From a bacterium (GTDB taxonomy: Bacteria; Pseudomonadota; Alphaproteobacteria; Rickettsiales; RI-342): a DNA stretch of 64,000 bases. Made by a program: the position numbers and the translations under genes. The notes under the pieces were generated by a model. It did no database searches and had not been told where the DNA came from. It saw nothing but the letters and a program-made list of their open reading frames with translations. Location of the stretch: NCBI GenBank assembly GCA_016124905.1, contig WGMV01000002.1, forward strand, positions 65,257-129,256. The letters run 5' to 3'. This document shows positions 25,236 to 34,931 of the stretch, piece after piece (the first letter of the stretch is position 1; every line of letters begins with the position of its first letter).

Positions 25236-26032
25236 AACGCGCTCTTATCATCACGTCATGCCTATGCCTTGCTGCTTGTAACGTGCATACGAATTACGGC
25301 AGCCTTGCCTATCGCGGCCAAAATACCGGGCTATTCAGTTTTTTGAATACCCCGCAACAGCCTCAAACTCGCTTTGCCCAGGTTGATCCAGCACAAGCGC
25401 CCCGCCGCGCCGCTGAAAATGCAAGGCGGGAAGCACTCAGCTTGAAAGCACAACTGCAATCTTCACAAAACGCTCTGGCCAGCAATCGCGCATGGCAAGA
25501 TGGCACATGCGTAAAGCCCGCTCTGCGTGATGTACCGCCAAAGCCTAAACAAACTATTTCTGATGAAGAAATCCGCAAGCAATCTATCGGTCATTGTCTG
25601 GATTTAAGCGCTCGCCGTATGTCTTCGCGCCAGCTTTACGAAGCCCTGTATAGCGCGAATATGGATGAATACTGGGTAATCTATCAACACTGGCAGAAAT
25701 TCGAGAAAGCATCCTGTGCCCGTATTAGCCGCTCGCTAACCGATGATTGGGTTGCAACCAACCTTTGCGGCGTTGTTGGTAAAATGGGGGTATGGGCTTG
25801 CGTTCAGGATATGGTTGAAGCCTGTATTCAGCAAGCCAGTAATAATTGCCGTGCCTCGATTATCAATTGGGAGCGTGATGTCGCAACTATAAAGCGTGAA
25901 CCAGAAACGCTTCTACAGCAATGCCAATCCAGCCTTGAAACCATAGAAAATGCGAAGCAGCGCATTCCTCAGATGGAAATGGAGGCAACGCTTAATGAGC
26001 GTGAATACCAAAACATCATGCACAGCAAATAA
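25232..26032 (+). CDS. Lipoprotein, transfer-associated
   Basis: 266 residues. The signal peptide has a lipobox LAAC (Cys 16), so the mature protein is lipid-anchored in the envelope. The body is helical, with Cys-rich spots and coiled-coil stretches near residues 60-85 and 225-265. It lies between the one-TM protein and the coupling protein in one operon (overlap of 4 bases; gap of 12 bases). Family not recognised. A role at the mating interface is inferred only from position. Confidence 0.72.
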   Translation: MKRALIITSCLCLAACNVHTNYGSLAYRGQNTGLFSFLNTPQQPQTRFAQVDPAQAPRRAAENARREALSLKAQLQSSQNALASNRAWQDGTCVKPALRDVPPKPKQTISDEEIRKQSIGHCLDLSARRMSSRQLYEALYSANMDEYWVIYQHWQKFEKASCARISRSLTDDWVATNLCGVVGKMGVWACVQDMVEACIQQASNNCRASIINWERDVATIKREPETLLQQCQSSLETIENAKQRIPQMEMEATLNEREYQNIMHSK

Positions 26033-26044
26033 GGGAGAATAACC

Positions 26045-27649
26045 ATGAACCTCCCACCACTTCCCCGCAAAGACCCCGATCAGGAAACTAGCGCTCCATT
26101 ATCTTCAAGCGAATGGACGCCTTCTGAGATTATTATTAGGGCTTTGAAGCGTGATATTAGCAGCAACACACCTAAGAATTTTTTGCTGCTGGGAACGCTT
26201 GAAGATGAGCAAGGCCGTCATTTTATCGGGGTTGAAGATGATCGTCATATCTTTACTGTTGCGTCCAGCCGCTCAGGTAAAGGTGTCAGCCTGCTTATTC
26301 CAAATCTTCTTACCCTTACAAACTCTGTTGTGTGTCTTGATCCCAAAGGAGAATTAGCGGCCACTACCGCTCTTTACCGTGCTGAATTTATGGGGCAGAA
26401 AACCATTGTGTTCGATCCATGCCGCATAGCACTCGTGAGCGCCGCCTTGCGCGGTAAATTTAATCCTCTGGAACATCTTGATATCAATAACCCGCAACTA
26501 GGAACCGATGTTGGCGCAATTGTAGACGCTATGCTGATTTCTGATGGCGGTAATGATCTGCATTGGCATGAATCTGCCCGTAGTTTCATTAAGGGCATTA
26601 TTCTCTGGATGCTTGCCGTTGCCGGTGAAAATAAAGAACTCCGCAGCTTCAAGCTGCTTTATGAACTGGCAACTCTTGGGATGGCTGATGAAGAAGGCAA
26701 TTATTCTACAGAAAATCTCTTGCTGAATATGAAGGCCGCAACTCACCTGTTCGGCGGCACTGTTGCGGCAGCGGCTGCAAGACTGTTGAATATGGGAGAA
26801 AATGAACGCGGCTCTGTTCTTTCCACCGCATGTCGTAATCTGGAATTCTTGGAAGATGCTGGCATTCAAGATTGTATGAGTGAATGCACGATTGATCTGG
26901 CGGAGCTTAAAACCAATCCCAAGGGCGTTACGATCTATATCGTCTTACCAGAGCGTTACATGGCAACGCATTCCAGATTTTTGCGTTTGATGGTGTCATC
27001 AGTTTTGCAAACAATGGAGAAAACGCCCAAAGCACTTGATGAGCAGGGCAATGCATTGCCGCCTACCGTGATGATCTTGGAAGAATTTTCTACACTTGGC
27101 TACATGCAAAGCATTGAACGTGCAATTGGCTATATCGCCGGGTTTGGCGTTCGTTTGTGGACCATCTTGCAAGACTTTAATCAATTGAAGAAGCACTACA
27201 GAGATACCTGGGAGAGTTTTATCAGCAACTCCGGCGTGATTACGGCGTTTGGCAATAACGACGTGACCACCACGAAATATCTCTCAGAACGCTTGGGCAA
27301 ATGCGAAATCAGCCGCATTGTGCCGCAATACAGTACCCAGGAAGGCACGAGCCAAAACCAAAGCACTGTCATGCAGATGATGCACTCTATGGGCGATCAG
27401 AAAGGCTTTACTCCGCAAAGCAAATCAAAGTCTCACAGCCAGACTATCAATTATACGACCCAGCTTTATTCCACATCCCTGATTACACTCGATGAAATCT
27501 CAAAGCATTTTGCGCGTGAAACAGGCGTGATGCTGGTTCAGGTAGCAGGGACCAATCCCTTTCGCGTTCAACGCATTCGCGCCCACGAAGATGAAGCATT
27601 CAAGAATAAAATGAGTCCGAACCCTTACCATCCAGCAAAGGGTGCATGA
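26045..27649 (+). CDS. Type IV coupling protein (VirD4/TraG-like)
   Basis: 534 residues. Walker A is ASSRSGKGVSLLIPNL (73-88), with the typical VCLDPKGELAA that follows in TraG/VirD4 proteins. Walker B is TVMILEEFSTLG (near 345). Coupling proteins are hexameric ATPases that bring the relaxase-DNA complex to the secretion channel. The usual N-terminal membrane helices are absent; the protein starts straight at the ATPase region. The small one-TM protein upstream may compensate. It overlaps the convergent gene 27,625-27,948 by 25 bases. Confidence 0.9.
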   Translation: MNLPPLPRKDPDQETSAPLSSSEWTPSEIIIRALKRDISSNTPKNFLLLGTLEDEQGRHFIGVEDDRHIFTVASSRSGKGVSLLIPNLLTLTNSVVCLDPKGELAATTALYRAEFMGQKTIVFDPCRIALVSAALRGKFNPLEHLDINNPQLGTDVGAIVDAMLISDGGNDLHWHESARSFIKGIILWMLAVAGENKELRSFKLLYELATLGMADEEGNYSTENLLLNMKAATHLFGGTVAAAAARLLNMGENERGSVLSTACRNLEFLEDAGIQDCMSECTIDLAELKTNPKGVTIYIVLPERYMATHSRFLRLMVSSVLQTMEKTPKALDEQGNALPPTVMILEEFSTLGYMQSIERAIGYIAGFGVRLWTILQDFNQLKKHYRDTWESFISNSGVITAFGNNDVTTTKYLSERLGKCEISRIVPQYSTQEGTSQNQSTVMQMMHSMGDQKGFTPQSKSKSHSQTINYTTQLYSTSLITLDEISKHFARETGVMLVQVAGTNPFRVQRIRAHEDEAFKNKMSPNPYHPAKGA

Positions 27650-27948
27650 GGGTCTTTATGATCCAGGTAGAAATACTGCATCGTAATTCCAAAAGCCTTT
27701 TCAAATGCATCTTGTGCAGACAAAGAAGGTTCGGCCTTAGATGCTTCATAAGTGGATGCAATGATGCTCTCTGCATCATAACCTTGTGCGGGCGCAATCA
27801 GCCAATCAAACATCTGAAAATACCACTCATCAAGTGTAATCCGCAAAACCAATCCTGTGGGCATTATAAATGTCCGGGAGGGATAGTTTTTGCCTGGTTC
27901 TTGAACTCTGTCTTTACCAACGCCTTGATATACTTTTTCCATCATCAC
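27625..27948 (-). CDS. Unknown protein, 107 aa
   Basis: Starts GTG-ATG-ATG (MMMEKVYQGVGKD). The centre reads TFIMPTGLVLRITLDEWYFQ, followed by helices. No signal peptide and no domain recognised. The start overlaps the stop of the next gene upstream by 4 bases, and the end overlaps the coupling-protein gene tail to tail. This is a two-gene operon with 27,945-28,316. Confidence 0.6.
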   Translation of the reverse strand: MMMEKVYQGVGKDRVQEPGKNYPSRTFIMPTGLVLRITLDEWYFQMFDWLIAPAQGYDAESIIASTYEASKAEPSLSAQDAFEKAFGITMQYFYLDHKDPHAPFAGW

Positions 27949-28316
27949 CGCTCCATACTGGCTGCTTTGAAGTTTTCTTTAAGTTTATCAAATGACTTTG
28001 TCGGTTTGCGAGATAATTCTTTGCCCTGCTTTTCCAAAAGAACACCTGCTGCCTTGTTAAATTTTGCTGATAACGGTTCTTCTAGGTTTTTAAGTGGAAT
28101 CTTTTGGAGCTGTATTTGCAAAAACCGGGCGTTTAATTGTTCACGCCTAACAGATTGCCCCATAGAACCACCCATCTCGAATGTAAATTTCGGATCAGGG
28201 ATGGGCGCAAAACTTATTCCAGCACTTTGCATCGGCGGACCGTTATTTATCAAAGCGTTCGCCATTGCTTGCATAAAGACCGGCCTAAGATTCTGCTTTG
28301 ACTCAGGAATTTTCAC
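27945..28316 (-). CDS. Unknown protein, 123 aa
   Basis: Begins at GTG (MKIPESKQNLRPVFMQAMAN). It is rich in Lys, Gln and Leu with long helices in the second half. No recognised domain, signal peptide or TM. It is divergent from the zinc-motif gene at 28,466, with a strong inverted repeat between them. Confidence 0.55.
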   Translation of the reverse strand: MKIPESKQNLRPVFMQAMANALINNGPPMQSAGISFAPIPDPKFTFEMGGSMGQSVRREQLNARFLQIQLQKIPLKNLEEPLSAKFNKAAGVLLEKQGKELSRKPTKSFDKLKENFKAASMER

Positions 28317-28376
28317 AAAATGCTCAAATGATGGTTTGACTCTATTTTCCGTATTTCAGAGAATAAGGGAACCAAA

Positions 28377-28415
28377 CATATGTCCGGACACACCCAAAAA
28401 TGTTCCGGACATATG
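28377..28415. promoter_or_regulatory. Perfect 12-bp inverted repeat, probable operator
   Basis: CATATGTCCGGA / TCCGGACATATG with a 15-nt spacer, containing TGTCCGGACA at 28,381-28,390. It lies between two divergent genes, where an autoregulated operator is expected. The arms are themselves built of palindromes (CATATG, TCCGGA), so two dimer sites about two and a half helical turns apart are possible. Confidence 0.6.
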
Positions 28416-28465
28416 CGCGGTAAATCGTTCAGCACATCATCTTAATCAGCAAAGAGAGAACTCTT

Positions 28466-28687
28466 ATGTCCACGCAAGAATGCACGGAATGCAAAGGCAC
28501 AGGCCAAAAGCTTGAGCATGTGAAAACCGCTTGTTATAGTTGCGGCGGTTCAGGATATGATTGGAGCGGCACACCCTGCCGTGCAGGCTGCAATCACGGC
28601 AGCACACAATCAGCCGCACACACTGATTGCACAACATGCAACGGTACAGGGCAGCGTACTGTCATCTATTACGGCGGTATGTACTAA
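28466..28687 (+). CDS. Small DnaJ-type zinc-motif protein
   Basis: 73 residues with four Cys pairs: CTECKGTG (6-13), CYSCGGSG (23-30), CRAGC (38-42) and CTTCNGTG (55-62). The CxxCxGxG repeats are those of the DnaJ central zinc domain, here as a free-standing protein without a J domain. Two zinc ions could be bound. Such proteins assist folding or bind partner proteins. The specific role is unknown. Confidence 0.78.
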   Translation: MSTQECTECKGTGQKLEHVKTACYSCGGSGYDWSGTPCRAGCNHGSTQSAAHTDCTTCNGTGQRTVIYYGGMY

Positions 28688-28700
28688 CTGACTTTCCAAT

Positions 28701-28724
28701 TGGCTCATGTAGAGCCATTTTTTT
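28701..28724 (+). terminator. Short hairpin terminator
   Basis: TGGCTC / GAGCCA stem with a 5-nt loop followed by TTTTTTT, 14 bases after the stop of the zinc-motif gene. Confidence 0.65.
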
Positions 28725-28741
28725 CATCACACATGATATGC

Positions 28742-28764
28742 ATGTCGGCAGTTGATGCCGACAT
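28742..28764. repeat. Perfect inverted repeat in intergenic DNA
   Basis: ATGTCGGCA / TGCCGACAT, 9 bp with a 5-nt loop (GTTGA). It is preceded by a degenerate CATGATATGCATG. No T run follows, so it is more likely a protein-binding or RNA structure site than a terminator. It lies in the 290-base gap before the membrane gene at 28,978, where I see no other gene. Confidence 0.5.
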
Positions 28765-28977
28765 TTCTTGGACAAATGCAAAGCTGACATACCAGCGTAT
28801 GACGCTCTAAAAACCCTTATTTTATGCGGTTATTTTCATAGCCGCTCAAGCATTTGATTCTGAAAATCGAGAGTCGCTATCCTGTGGATAACTCCATTCT
28901 GGACGGGAATTAGATTCGCATTCCAACCTATACGCACGTCAAAGTGAAAATACAAAATTTCAGTTGGGAGTAATTTC

Positions 28978-29406
28978 GTGAAAGTTTTAAAAGATATCGG
29001 AATAATCTTTCTAAGCTGTTTTGTTTATTCATACTTAAGCAACCACATAGTTCATCGTGCTCCATATGATAAAATTTTACTCGATATTTTTTATGCTCTT
29101 TATTTTTCATCCATATGTTCAGCAGTATTTATAATATCAATAAGGCGATTTCAATCTAAACAACTGTTTGTATTTCTATCTTTCGCAGCAATGGCTGTTT
29201 TGTTTTATTTCAATTTAATTGGCGCCGAAAAAATTTCATTGCACGAAAGAGTTTTTGGTAAAGCAATTTTTATTGACGGCAATGTCACTCCCTTTGGAAG
29301 CCTTTATATCCTAATTGATCCAGTAGGCATTATGACTGTTTTATCGGTCTGCTATTGGCTTTGCCCCCATATTTTGAAGGCTTGTAGAATAGGTGAAAGT
29401 AAATGA
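28978..29406 (+). CDS. Four-TM membrane protein upstream of RTX gene
   Basis: 142 residues starting at GTG 28978 (GGGAG lies 7 nt before it). Four hydrophobic segments lie near residues 5-22, 33-53, 60-80 and 110-130. No family recognised. Its stop overlaps the ATG of the RTX gene (ATGA), so the two are made together. It could be an export or self-protection partner of the RTX protein. The DNA is very AT-rich. Confidence 0.7.
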   Translation: MKVLKDIGIIFLSCFVYSYLSNHIVHRAPYDKILLDIFYALYFSSICSAVFIISIRRFQSKQLFVFLSFAAMAVLFYFNLIGAEKISLHERVFGKAIFIDGNVTPFGSLYILIDPVGIMTVLSVCYWLCPHILKACRIGESK

Positions 29407-32400
29407 GTTACTTAGCAAATGGCTATACGATTGAACATACATCAACAGGCTTCACGATAACACGTGGTGAAGATACACCCATAACCATTACAATTCCTGA
29501 TTTTGAAGAACTGGGAATGGACCCAGAGGATTCTGAGACTTATCATGGATATATCCAAATAGATAAAATAGGTACTACCGCCGAAATGTCCGGCGCTGCG
29601 CTTTGGGGTAACTTAAAAGAAGAGCCTACCCCCACGCCTAGCAATATTCAGAAATCCAATGGCTCCACTTCCTTTGTTCCCGGACTTGGATCAGTAACTC
29701 ATTATTTTAATGAAAGTGGCAAGATCGTTGTCAATATTACAGAAGAAGGTCACTTGTTATATCCAGGTGCCGTTATTCGCCAGGTGTACGAAGAAGATGG
29801 CTCTCTTTATGTAGCAACGATTGGTGTTGGAAACGGCTCCGCCGCAAATCTCAATATACTTTTAAGCGGAGCATTATGGGGTGCCACAACATTCAGATTA
29901 AGACATGAAACCATTTATGAAGAAAATCATCCGGGTTTATCAGGGGATAATATAGATATTGCTAATTCAGCGAGCGTCATTAATGCACAATCTCTGTTCG
30001 GGCTATCTCGGGCACAACGCGACCCCTTAATCATAGACTTTGATGGTGATGGTTATGCCTTCACTACAAGTTATACAGAAACTTCTGTTTATTTCGATTT
30101 AGACAATGATGGATTTGCCGAAGCAGTATCTTGGGCCAGAAGCGAAGATGCATTGCTTGTGCGTGATTTAAATGAAAACGGCGATATCGACAATGCCAAT
30201 GAATTATTTGGCTCTAGCACAGTTGCGGGATTTACGGCTCTTAAAGCCATTGATAGCAACAATGATGATGTGATTGATAGCAATGATGACGCATGGGAAG
30301 ATTTGCGTGTATGGAATGATGCCAACGGAGACGGCCACGTTCAAGATGGTGAACTCTATACAATGGACGATCTTGACTATACCTCCATTGTCATTCCGAT
30401 CAGCGGCGCAAATTCAATTATCACAACCTTGGGTGACGACGTTGTTATCGGTCAACGTGATTTTCTCATGGATGATATAAACACCAAATATATCGGTGCC
30501 TATGAGTTAAGCACAGAAGTGTGGCTTCTTCCTACGCTTCGTGGCTATGGAATGGTAAAAGACTTACATATTGAGATGAGCATTGATAATACCGGCTTGG
30601 GCAATTTGCAGAGCAAAATGCAGAACTATGCGGATCAGACCATTGAAGAATTTTTTGCTGATTTTTCTAGCAACAAGACTTCCTTTGATGGATTTCTTTG
30701 GCAATGGGCGGGAGTCGATGGTTTAAGCTCGACTGGCCGCGGCCCTTATCTGGATGATGCGCGAAAGTTGGAATTTCTTGAAGCCTATCTAGGTGAAGAT
30801 TTTGCACAAGCACGGTTTCCTAATCCCGATCCTCTCTCGATTTCTGCACAACTACTCATGAATATCTATAATAATTTGCGTAATGCCTTGTTTGCAGAAG
30901 TGGTATTTCAGCTTTTTGGCAATCAATTGTTTTCTACCCCTGGGCATTATGATGTTGCCAGCGGTGAGTTTAATTTTGATTCAACGCCTGAGCTTTCCGA
31001 AGATGCTTTGTTAGCGCTTGGCACCGAAGGAAACTCTGCTGGTGATAAGCTTGAATTTTGGTCACATATTGCTTGGTTTATCGAAGCTGTGCGCGGGGAC
31101 CTCTCAGGCTTTACAGTTGATGAGCAGGATTGGCTTGATGATGCTGTGTATCTTTCAGATTCAACTCTTGATTGGTCGGATATCACAACAAATTATATTA
31201 GTGCCTCGGATCAGATTTTAACAGGAACCACAGGCAACGACGTACTTACAGGAGCCTCAGGTAACGACACAATTACAGGTGGCGACGGTAATGATACCCT
31301 GAGTGGTGGTGACGGAAATGATATGATTGAGGGCGGTGATGGCGATGATTACATCACGGGCGGCAATGGACATGATGAGTTGTCAGGTGGTGCTGGTGCG
31401 GACACATTAAGCGATGGCGCTGGCTCTGATCTTATGGAGGGCGGCACGGGCGATGATCTTTATATCTGGTCAGGTGGCGCTGATGATTTCATATACGATG
31501 AAGCTGGCACAACAGATACGCTACGCATTGCGGTAGGCGGAGCCATTACCTTTGAGCGTCTCTGGAATGATGATCTCATAGTCAATGTCAATGGCAACAA
31601 TAGAATTACGCTGCAAAACCAATTGAACAACGCGGAAGGCAATGCAAACCGTATTGAGCGGATTGAAAACGCGGGAGGCACGCTCATTTATGATATGACC
31701 GCATTTGTTGGTGATATCACCACCTATGGCGGCTCGCTCAATGACACCTTGATCGGCGTAACGGCTGGCGCTTCGGTTAATGACATCATGTATGGTTTAG
31801 GCGGCAATGATACTCTGCTGGGCGGCACAGGCAATGATGAGCTGTATGGCGGTGATGGCGATGATATTCTTGATGGCGGAGTGGGTATTGACAGGCTTGA
31901 TGGTAATGACGGCGATGATACCTATTATTATTCCGGGGGCTTAAAATTCTTCAGCGAACATGGAACTGGCACCGCAGACAAAATTATTCTCACGGGTGAT
32001 TATGAAGATGCGTCCTATCAATTAATAAGATTGGTTTCCGGCGTCGATGGCAGTAATGATCTGACTGTTTTCTTTGATAGTGAAAACAAGATCAGGCTCG
32101 ACTCTCAGTTTGTTGGATTAAACAACAACGATAAGATGGAGCTTCTCTATGTTCATGAGGGCGCTTCATCGGTTGATCTGCTCAATCTTACACTAACAAC
32201 CTATGGCTCAGAGGCTGCTGATACAATTACAGCCGTGAATGGGCTGGTTGATTGGGATGACACCATCTATGCATATGGCGGCGATGATATCATCTATGAT
32301 GACGTTGTGATTTCAACCTCTGTCTATACAGGAGCCGATGTTATTTACGGTGGTGATGGCCGAGACACAATTTATCTGGCTGGCGGCAATGATACAGCCT

Positions 32401-34061
32401 ACGGCGATGCTGATAACGACACAATCATTCTTAAAATCTATGACAACACGCTGCGCGACACCACGATTGATGGTGGCGCAGGGTTTGATAAATTGATTTT
32501 GTCAAAAGAAGGCTCATCTTGGAATGCTACCTACGGTGTTCAGATTGATATCAGTGATCCTAACAATGGCTTTTACCGCACTTGGTATTTCTCAGGCTCT
32601 TATCTCTATCAAACATCATATGGTGACTTTTCGTCCATCGAATATGTTGAATCAAATTTTGATGGCACGCGCATCATTGGCGGCAACGCAAATGAGCATT
32701 TCAAGCTAACGGGGGGCGGTCAAAACAATGTCATTGCTGGCAATGGCGATGATATTATTGATGCATCCGCTAACGCGGGCGGCGGTGACACTATTGATGG
32801 TGGCGACGGCGACGATATTTTCAAAGTGGGTGTTGGTGTTGACGCTGTTTATGATGGTGGTGGCATTGATATCGTTGAGATTGGTTTTGCAGGGGGCATC
32901 ACGATTGATAATGTCACGATTGATGTGTTTTACGATCACCTCAGATTAAATGACGGCACAAACTATACATATTTGGCTGATTTCTTCACCACAGCCGATT
33001 TTGAATATCTAACGGCCCATAACGACGGCATGATGCTTGATTTATCCACCTATGCAAGCTGGACTTGGGGCACAAGCGGAGCCAACACAATCACAGGCAC
33101 ATCTGGTGCTGATACCATTGTTGCACGATCAGGCAATGATACGGTTAGTGGCGGTGATGGTAACGACACCATTGCCGGAAATGATGGCGATGACACGATC
33201 AATGGCGGCAACGGCAACGACTATCTTTATGGCGGCGCTGGCGCAAATACGGTCTACGGCGATGCTGGTAACGATTTCATCGGTTCTGGTTTTGGTGCTG
33301 AGACTGTGTATGGCGGCGATGACAACGACACAGTTCAAACGTCCTTCGTTGTGGCTGGATCAACGGCGCATGGCGGCAACGGCATCGACACCATTGATTT
33401 CAGCGGGCGCGGCGACATTATATTCTTAGGTAATACATCAAACCGCGATTACACCATTATTGATATGGGCAATGGCACATCGAAATGGGCTACAGCTTGG
33501 ACGGGTGGCACGGAAGTTAGCTTCACGGCATTCGATGAGTTTGAGTATGTGAAAGGTTCCAGTCTCCATGATTGGGTTATCGGTGACAGCGGCAACAACC
33601 TCATTTGGGGTGAAGGCGGCAACGATAAGCTTGAAGGCAATGGCGGTAATGACACGCTCTTTGGCGGTTCAGGCAATGATGCTCTGTACGGCGGTGCCGG
33701 AAACGATACGCTCTTAGGTGGCCTTGGCGCTGATAGTCTTTATGGCGGCACAGACGCAGATTTATTTCTGTATGATGAGGGGTCATATGAATCCGGCGTC
33801 ATGGACACAATCTATGATTTCACAACAGGATCAAGTGAAGACGTATTGGATATCTCCGGAATTCTTGAATATGATTCACTCTTTGACGATCTTGCCGACT
33901 TCGTTGAATTGACGGATGTTGATAGCACACACACCATTGTCAGAGTCGATCTCGACGGCACAGGCACTGACCACACTTGGACAAATCTGGTTCAATTGCA
34001 GGATGTGACAGGTCAAACGCTTGCTGGTTTGGTCACAAACGGCAACTTAATCGTTGAATAA
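29403..34061 (+). CDS. Large RTX calcium-binding protein
   Basis: 1552 residues with no N-terminal signal peptide. Residues about 200-310 carry the EF-like block common in RTX toxins (DFDGDGYAF, DLDNDGFAE, DLNENGDID, DANGDGHVQDGEL). Glycine-rich nonapeptide arrays (GGxGxDxUx) occur near 615-680, 795-835, 970-1025, 1110-1140, 1225-1295 and 1400-1450, separated by beta-rich inserts. The C-terminus has the hydrophobic end of type I secretion substrates. In the extracellular space the arrays would fold with Ca2+. No HlyB/HlyD/TolC genes, and no acyltransferase, lie nearby. Adhesin or toxin cannot be decided; I see no known catalytic domain. Confidence 0.92.
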   Translation: MSYLANGYTIEHTSTGFTITRGEDTPITITIPDFEELGMDPEDSETYHGYIQIDKIGTTAEMSGAALWGNLKEEPTPTPSNIQKSNGSTSFVPGLGSVTHYFNESGKIVVNITEEGHLLYPGAVIRQVYEEDGSLYVATIGVGNGSAANLNILLSGALWGATTFRLRHETIYEENHPGLSGDNIDIANSASVINAQSLFGLSRAQRDPLIIDFDGDGYAFTTSYTETSVYFDLDNDGFAEAVSWARSEDALLVRDLNENGDIDNANELFGSSTVAGFTALKAIDSNNDDVIDSNDDAWEDLRVWNDANGDGHVQDGELYTMDDLDYTSIVIPISGANSIITTLGDDVVIGQRDFLMDDINTKYIGAYELSTEVWLLPTLRGYGMVKDLHIEMSIDNTGLGNLQSKMQNYADQTIEEFFADFSSNKTSFDGFLWQWAGVDGLSSTGRGPYLDDARKLEFLEAYLGEDFAQARFPNPDPLSISAQLLMNIYNNLRNALFAEVVFQLFGNQLFSTPGHYDVASGEFNFDSTPELSEDALLALGTEGNSAGDKLEFWSHIAWFIEAVRGDLSGFTVDEQDWLDDAVYLSDSTLDWSDITTNYISASDQILTGTTGNDVLTGASGNDTITGGDGNDTLSGGDGNDMIEGGDGDDYITGGNGHDELSGGAGADTLSDGAGSDLMEGGTGDDLYIWSGGADDFIYDEAGTTDTLRIAVGGAITFERLWNDDLIVNVNGNNRITLQNQLNNAEGNANRIERIENAGGTLIYDMTAFVGDITTYGGSLNDTLIGVTAGASVNDIMYGLGGNDTLLGGTGNDELYGGDGDDILDGGVGIDRLDGNDGDDTYYYSGGLKFFSEHGTGTADKIILTGDYEDASYQLIRLVSGVDGSNDLTVFFDSENKIRLDSQFVGLNNNDKMELLYVHEGASSVDLLNLTLTTYGSEAADTITAVNGLVDWDDTIYAYGGDDIIYDDVVISTSVYTGADVIYGGDGRDTIYLAGGNDTAYGDADNDTIILKIYDNTLRDTTIDGGAGFDKLILSKEGSSWNATYGVQIDISDPNNGFYRTWYFSGSYLYQTSYGDFSSIEYVESNFDGTRIIGGNANEHFKLTGGGQNNVIAGNGDDIIDASANAGGGDTIDGGDGDDIFKVGVGVDAVYDGGGIDIVEIGFAGGITIDNVTIDVFYDHLRLNDGTNYTYLADFFTTADFEYLTAHNDGMMLDLSTYASWTWGTSGANTITGTSGADTIVARSGNDTVSGGDGNDTIAGNDGDDTINGGNGNDYLYGGAGANTVYGDAGNDFIGSGFGAETVYGGDDNDTVQTSFVVAGSTAHGGNGIDTIDFSGRGDIIFLGNTSNRDYTIIDMGNGTSKWATAWTGGTEVSFTAFDEFEYVKGSSLHDWVIGDSGNNLIWGEGGNDKLEGNGGNDTLFGGSGNDALYGGAGNDTLLGGLGADSLYGGTDADLFLYDEGSYESGVMDTIYDFTTGSSEDVLDISGILEYDSLFDDLADFVELTDVDSTHTIVRVDLDGTGTDHTWTNLVQLQDVTGQTLAGLVTNGNLIVE

Positions 34062-34493
34062 TTAATGATAGGTATGCTCTGAGACGACAAGACCCGCTTG
34101 CTCCATGATGGTTTTAACGAACTCGACATAGCCGGTGCATGACTTGTAGGGCAGATTGCAAATCTCGCTCATAAACCGTGCAGCAGCGCTGGCCCGCCAC
34201 CATATTTCTGCGCCGGGGTTATCCTCAGTATAAGCTATGTATTTTCTCATATCTTGCAGCCCTTCGCTTTCTTCCCAGATGCCGCTGTCAGTTATGCCCA
34301 GCATGTTCTGATAGCGGGTATAGGCTAAGCAAAGCGCGTTATTCAAATGCGGGTCTATGCCGAATTTTTTGGCTTCTTTTAAGGATATTTGCCACCAATT
34401 TTCTTGGTAGATAATGCGCTTTTTGACAATGCCCGATCCTTTGGCATTCCACTCAGCAACCAGTTGCAAATACTTTCTATCTACTGCACTCAT
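34062..34493 (-). CDS. Unknown protein, 143 aa
   Basis: A soluble helical protein (MSAVDRKYLQLVAEWNAKG) with conserved-looking Trp-rich segments (ENWWQISLKEAKKFGIDPHL; AEIWWRASAAARF). It ends next to the RTX stop (convergent, no gap) and overlaps the upstream 72-residue gene by ATGA. Not recognised. It may belong to the mobile-element housekeeping set rather than to the RTX gene. Confidence 0.6.
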   Translation of the reverse strand: MSAVDRKYLQLVAEWNAKGSGIVKKRIIYQENWWQISLKEAKKFGIDPHLNNALCLAYTRYQNMLGITDSGIWEESEGLQDMRKYIAYTEDNPGAEIWWRASAAARFMSEICNLPYKSCTGYVEFVKTIMEQAGLVVSEHTYH

Positions 34494-34708
34494 GGCTTTA
34501 AATCCTTTCGCGTGAATGCCGGTTGCGTTGCGGGCGGCGGATTAAAATACTGCAATTCTTTCCGCAGCCACGGATTGACCATGATTTCCAGCATGTCTTC
34601 CGGCGTCATCATAAATTCATTCGCATAGCGACAGAATAAAGCATACACATCGCCTTCCATATTGAAGGTGATGGAGATTTCAGGCGTCTGATCGTTTTGT
34701 TTGCTCAT
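34490..34708 (-). CDS. Small unknown protein, 72 aa
   Basis: MSKQNDQTPEISITFNMEGD, then a helical segment (MMTPEDMLEIMVNPWLRKEL). A beta strand followed by helices could be a ribbon-helix-helix-like fold, but the match is weak. It is coupled to the downstream gene by a 4-base overlap. RBS GGAGCGCTG lies before the ATG. Confidence 0.55.
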   Translation of the reverse strand: MSKQNDQTPEISITFNMEGDVYALFCRYANEFMMTPEDMLEIMVNPWLRKELQYFNPPPATQPAFTRKDLKP

Positions 34709-34931
34709 TTCAGCGCTCCTTTTAGGCTTTCATTCATTCCAGCTTAAATTAGCCATGCCAGATGCGCGGGCCGTATCAACAAGTTTTTCCCCGTAAGCCC
34801 TTCCGACGACTCGTCTTACTCGCCGGGAAGTTCTAACGGACGCCCCAGAAAACTTTTTGACACGTCCCTTAATCGCCTCTGACCGAATGGCTTTACGCTG
34901 GAATGATCCAGCCTTTACAAAGGAGACTACA

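Noticed and set aside
31240-33750. Tandem DNA repeats that might be a CRISPR or satellite array
   Set aside because: The periodicity follows 9-residue RTX codon units with degenerate spacing; no conserved repeat plus unique spacer pattern. No CRISPR array was seen anywhere.
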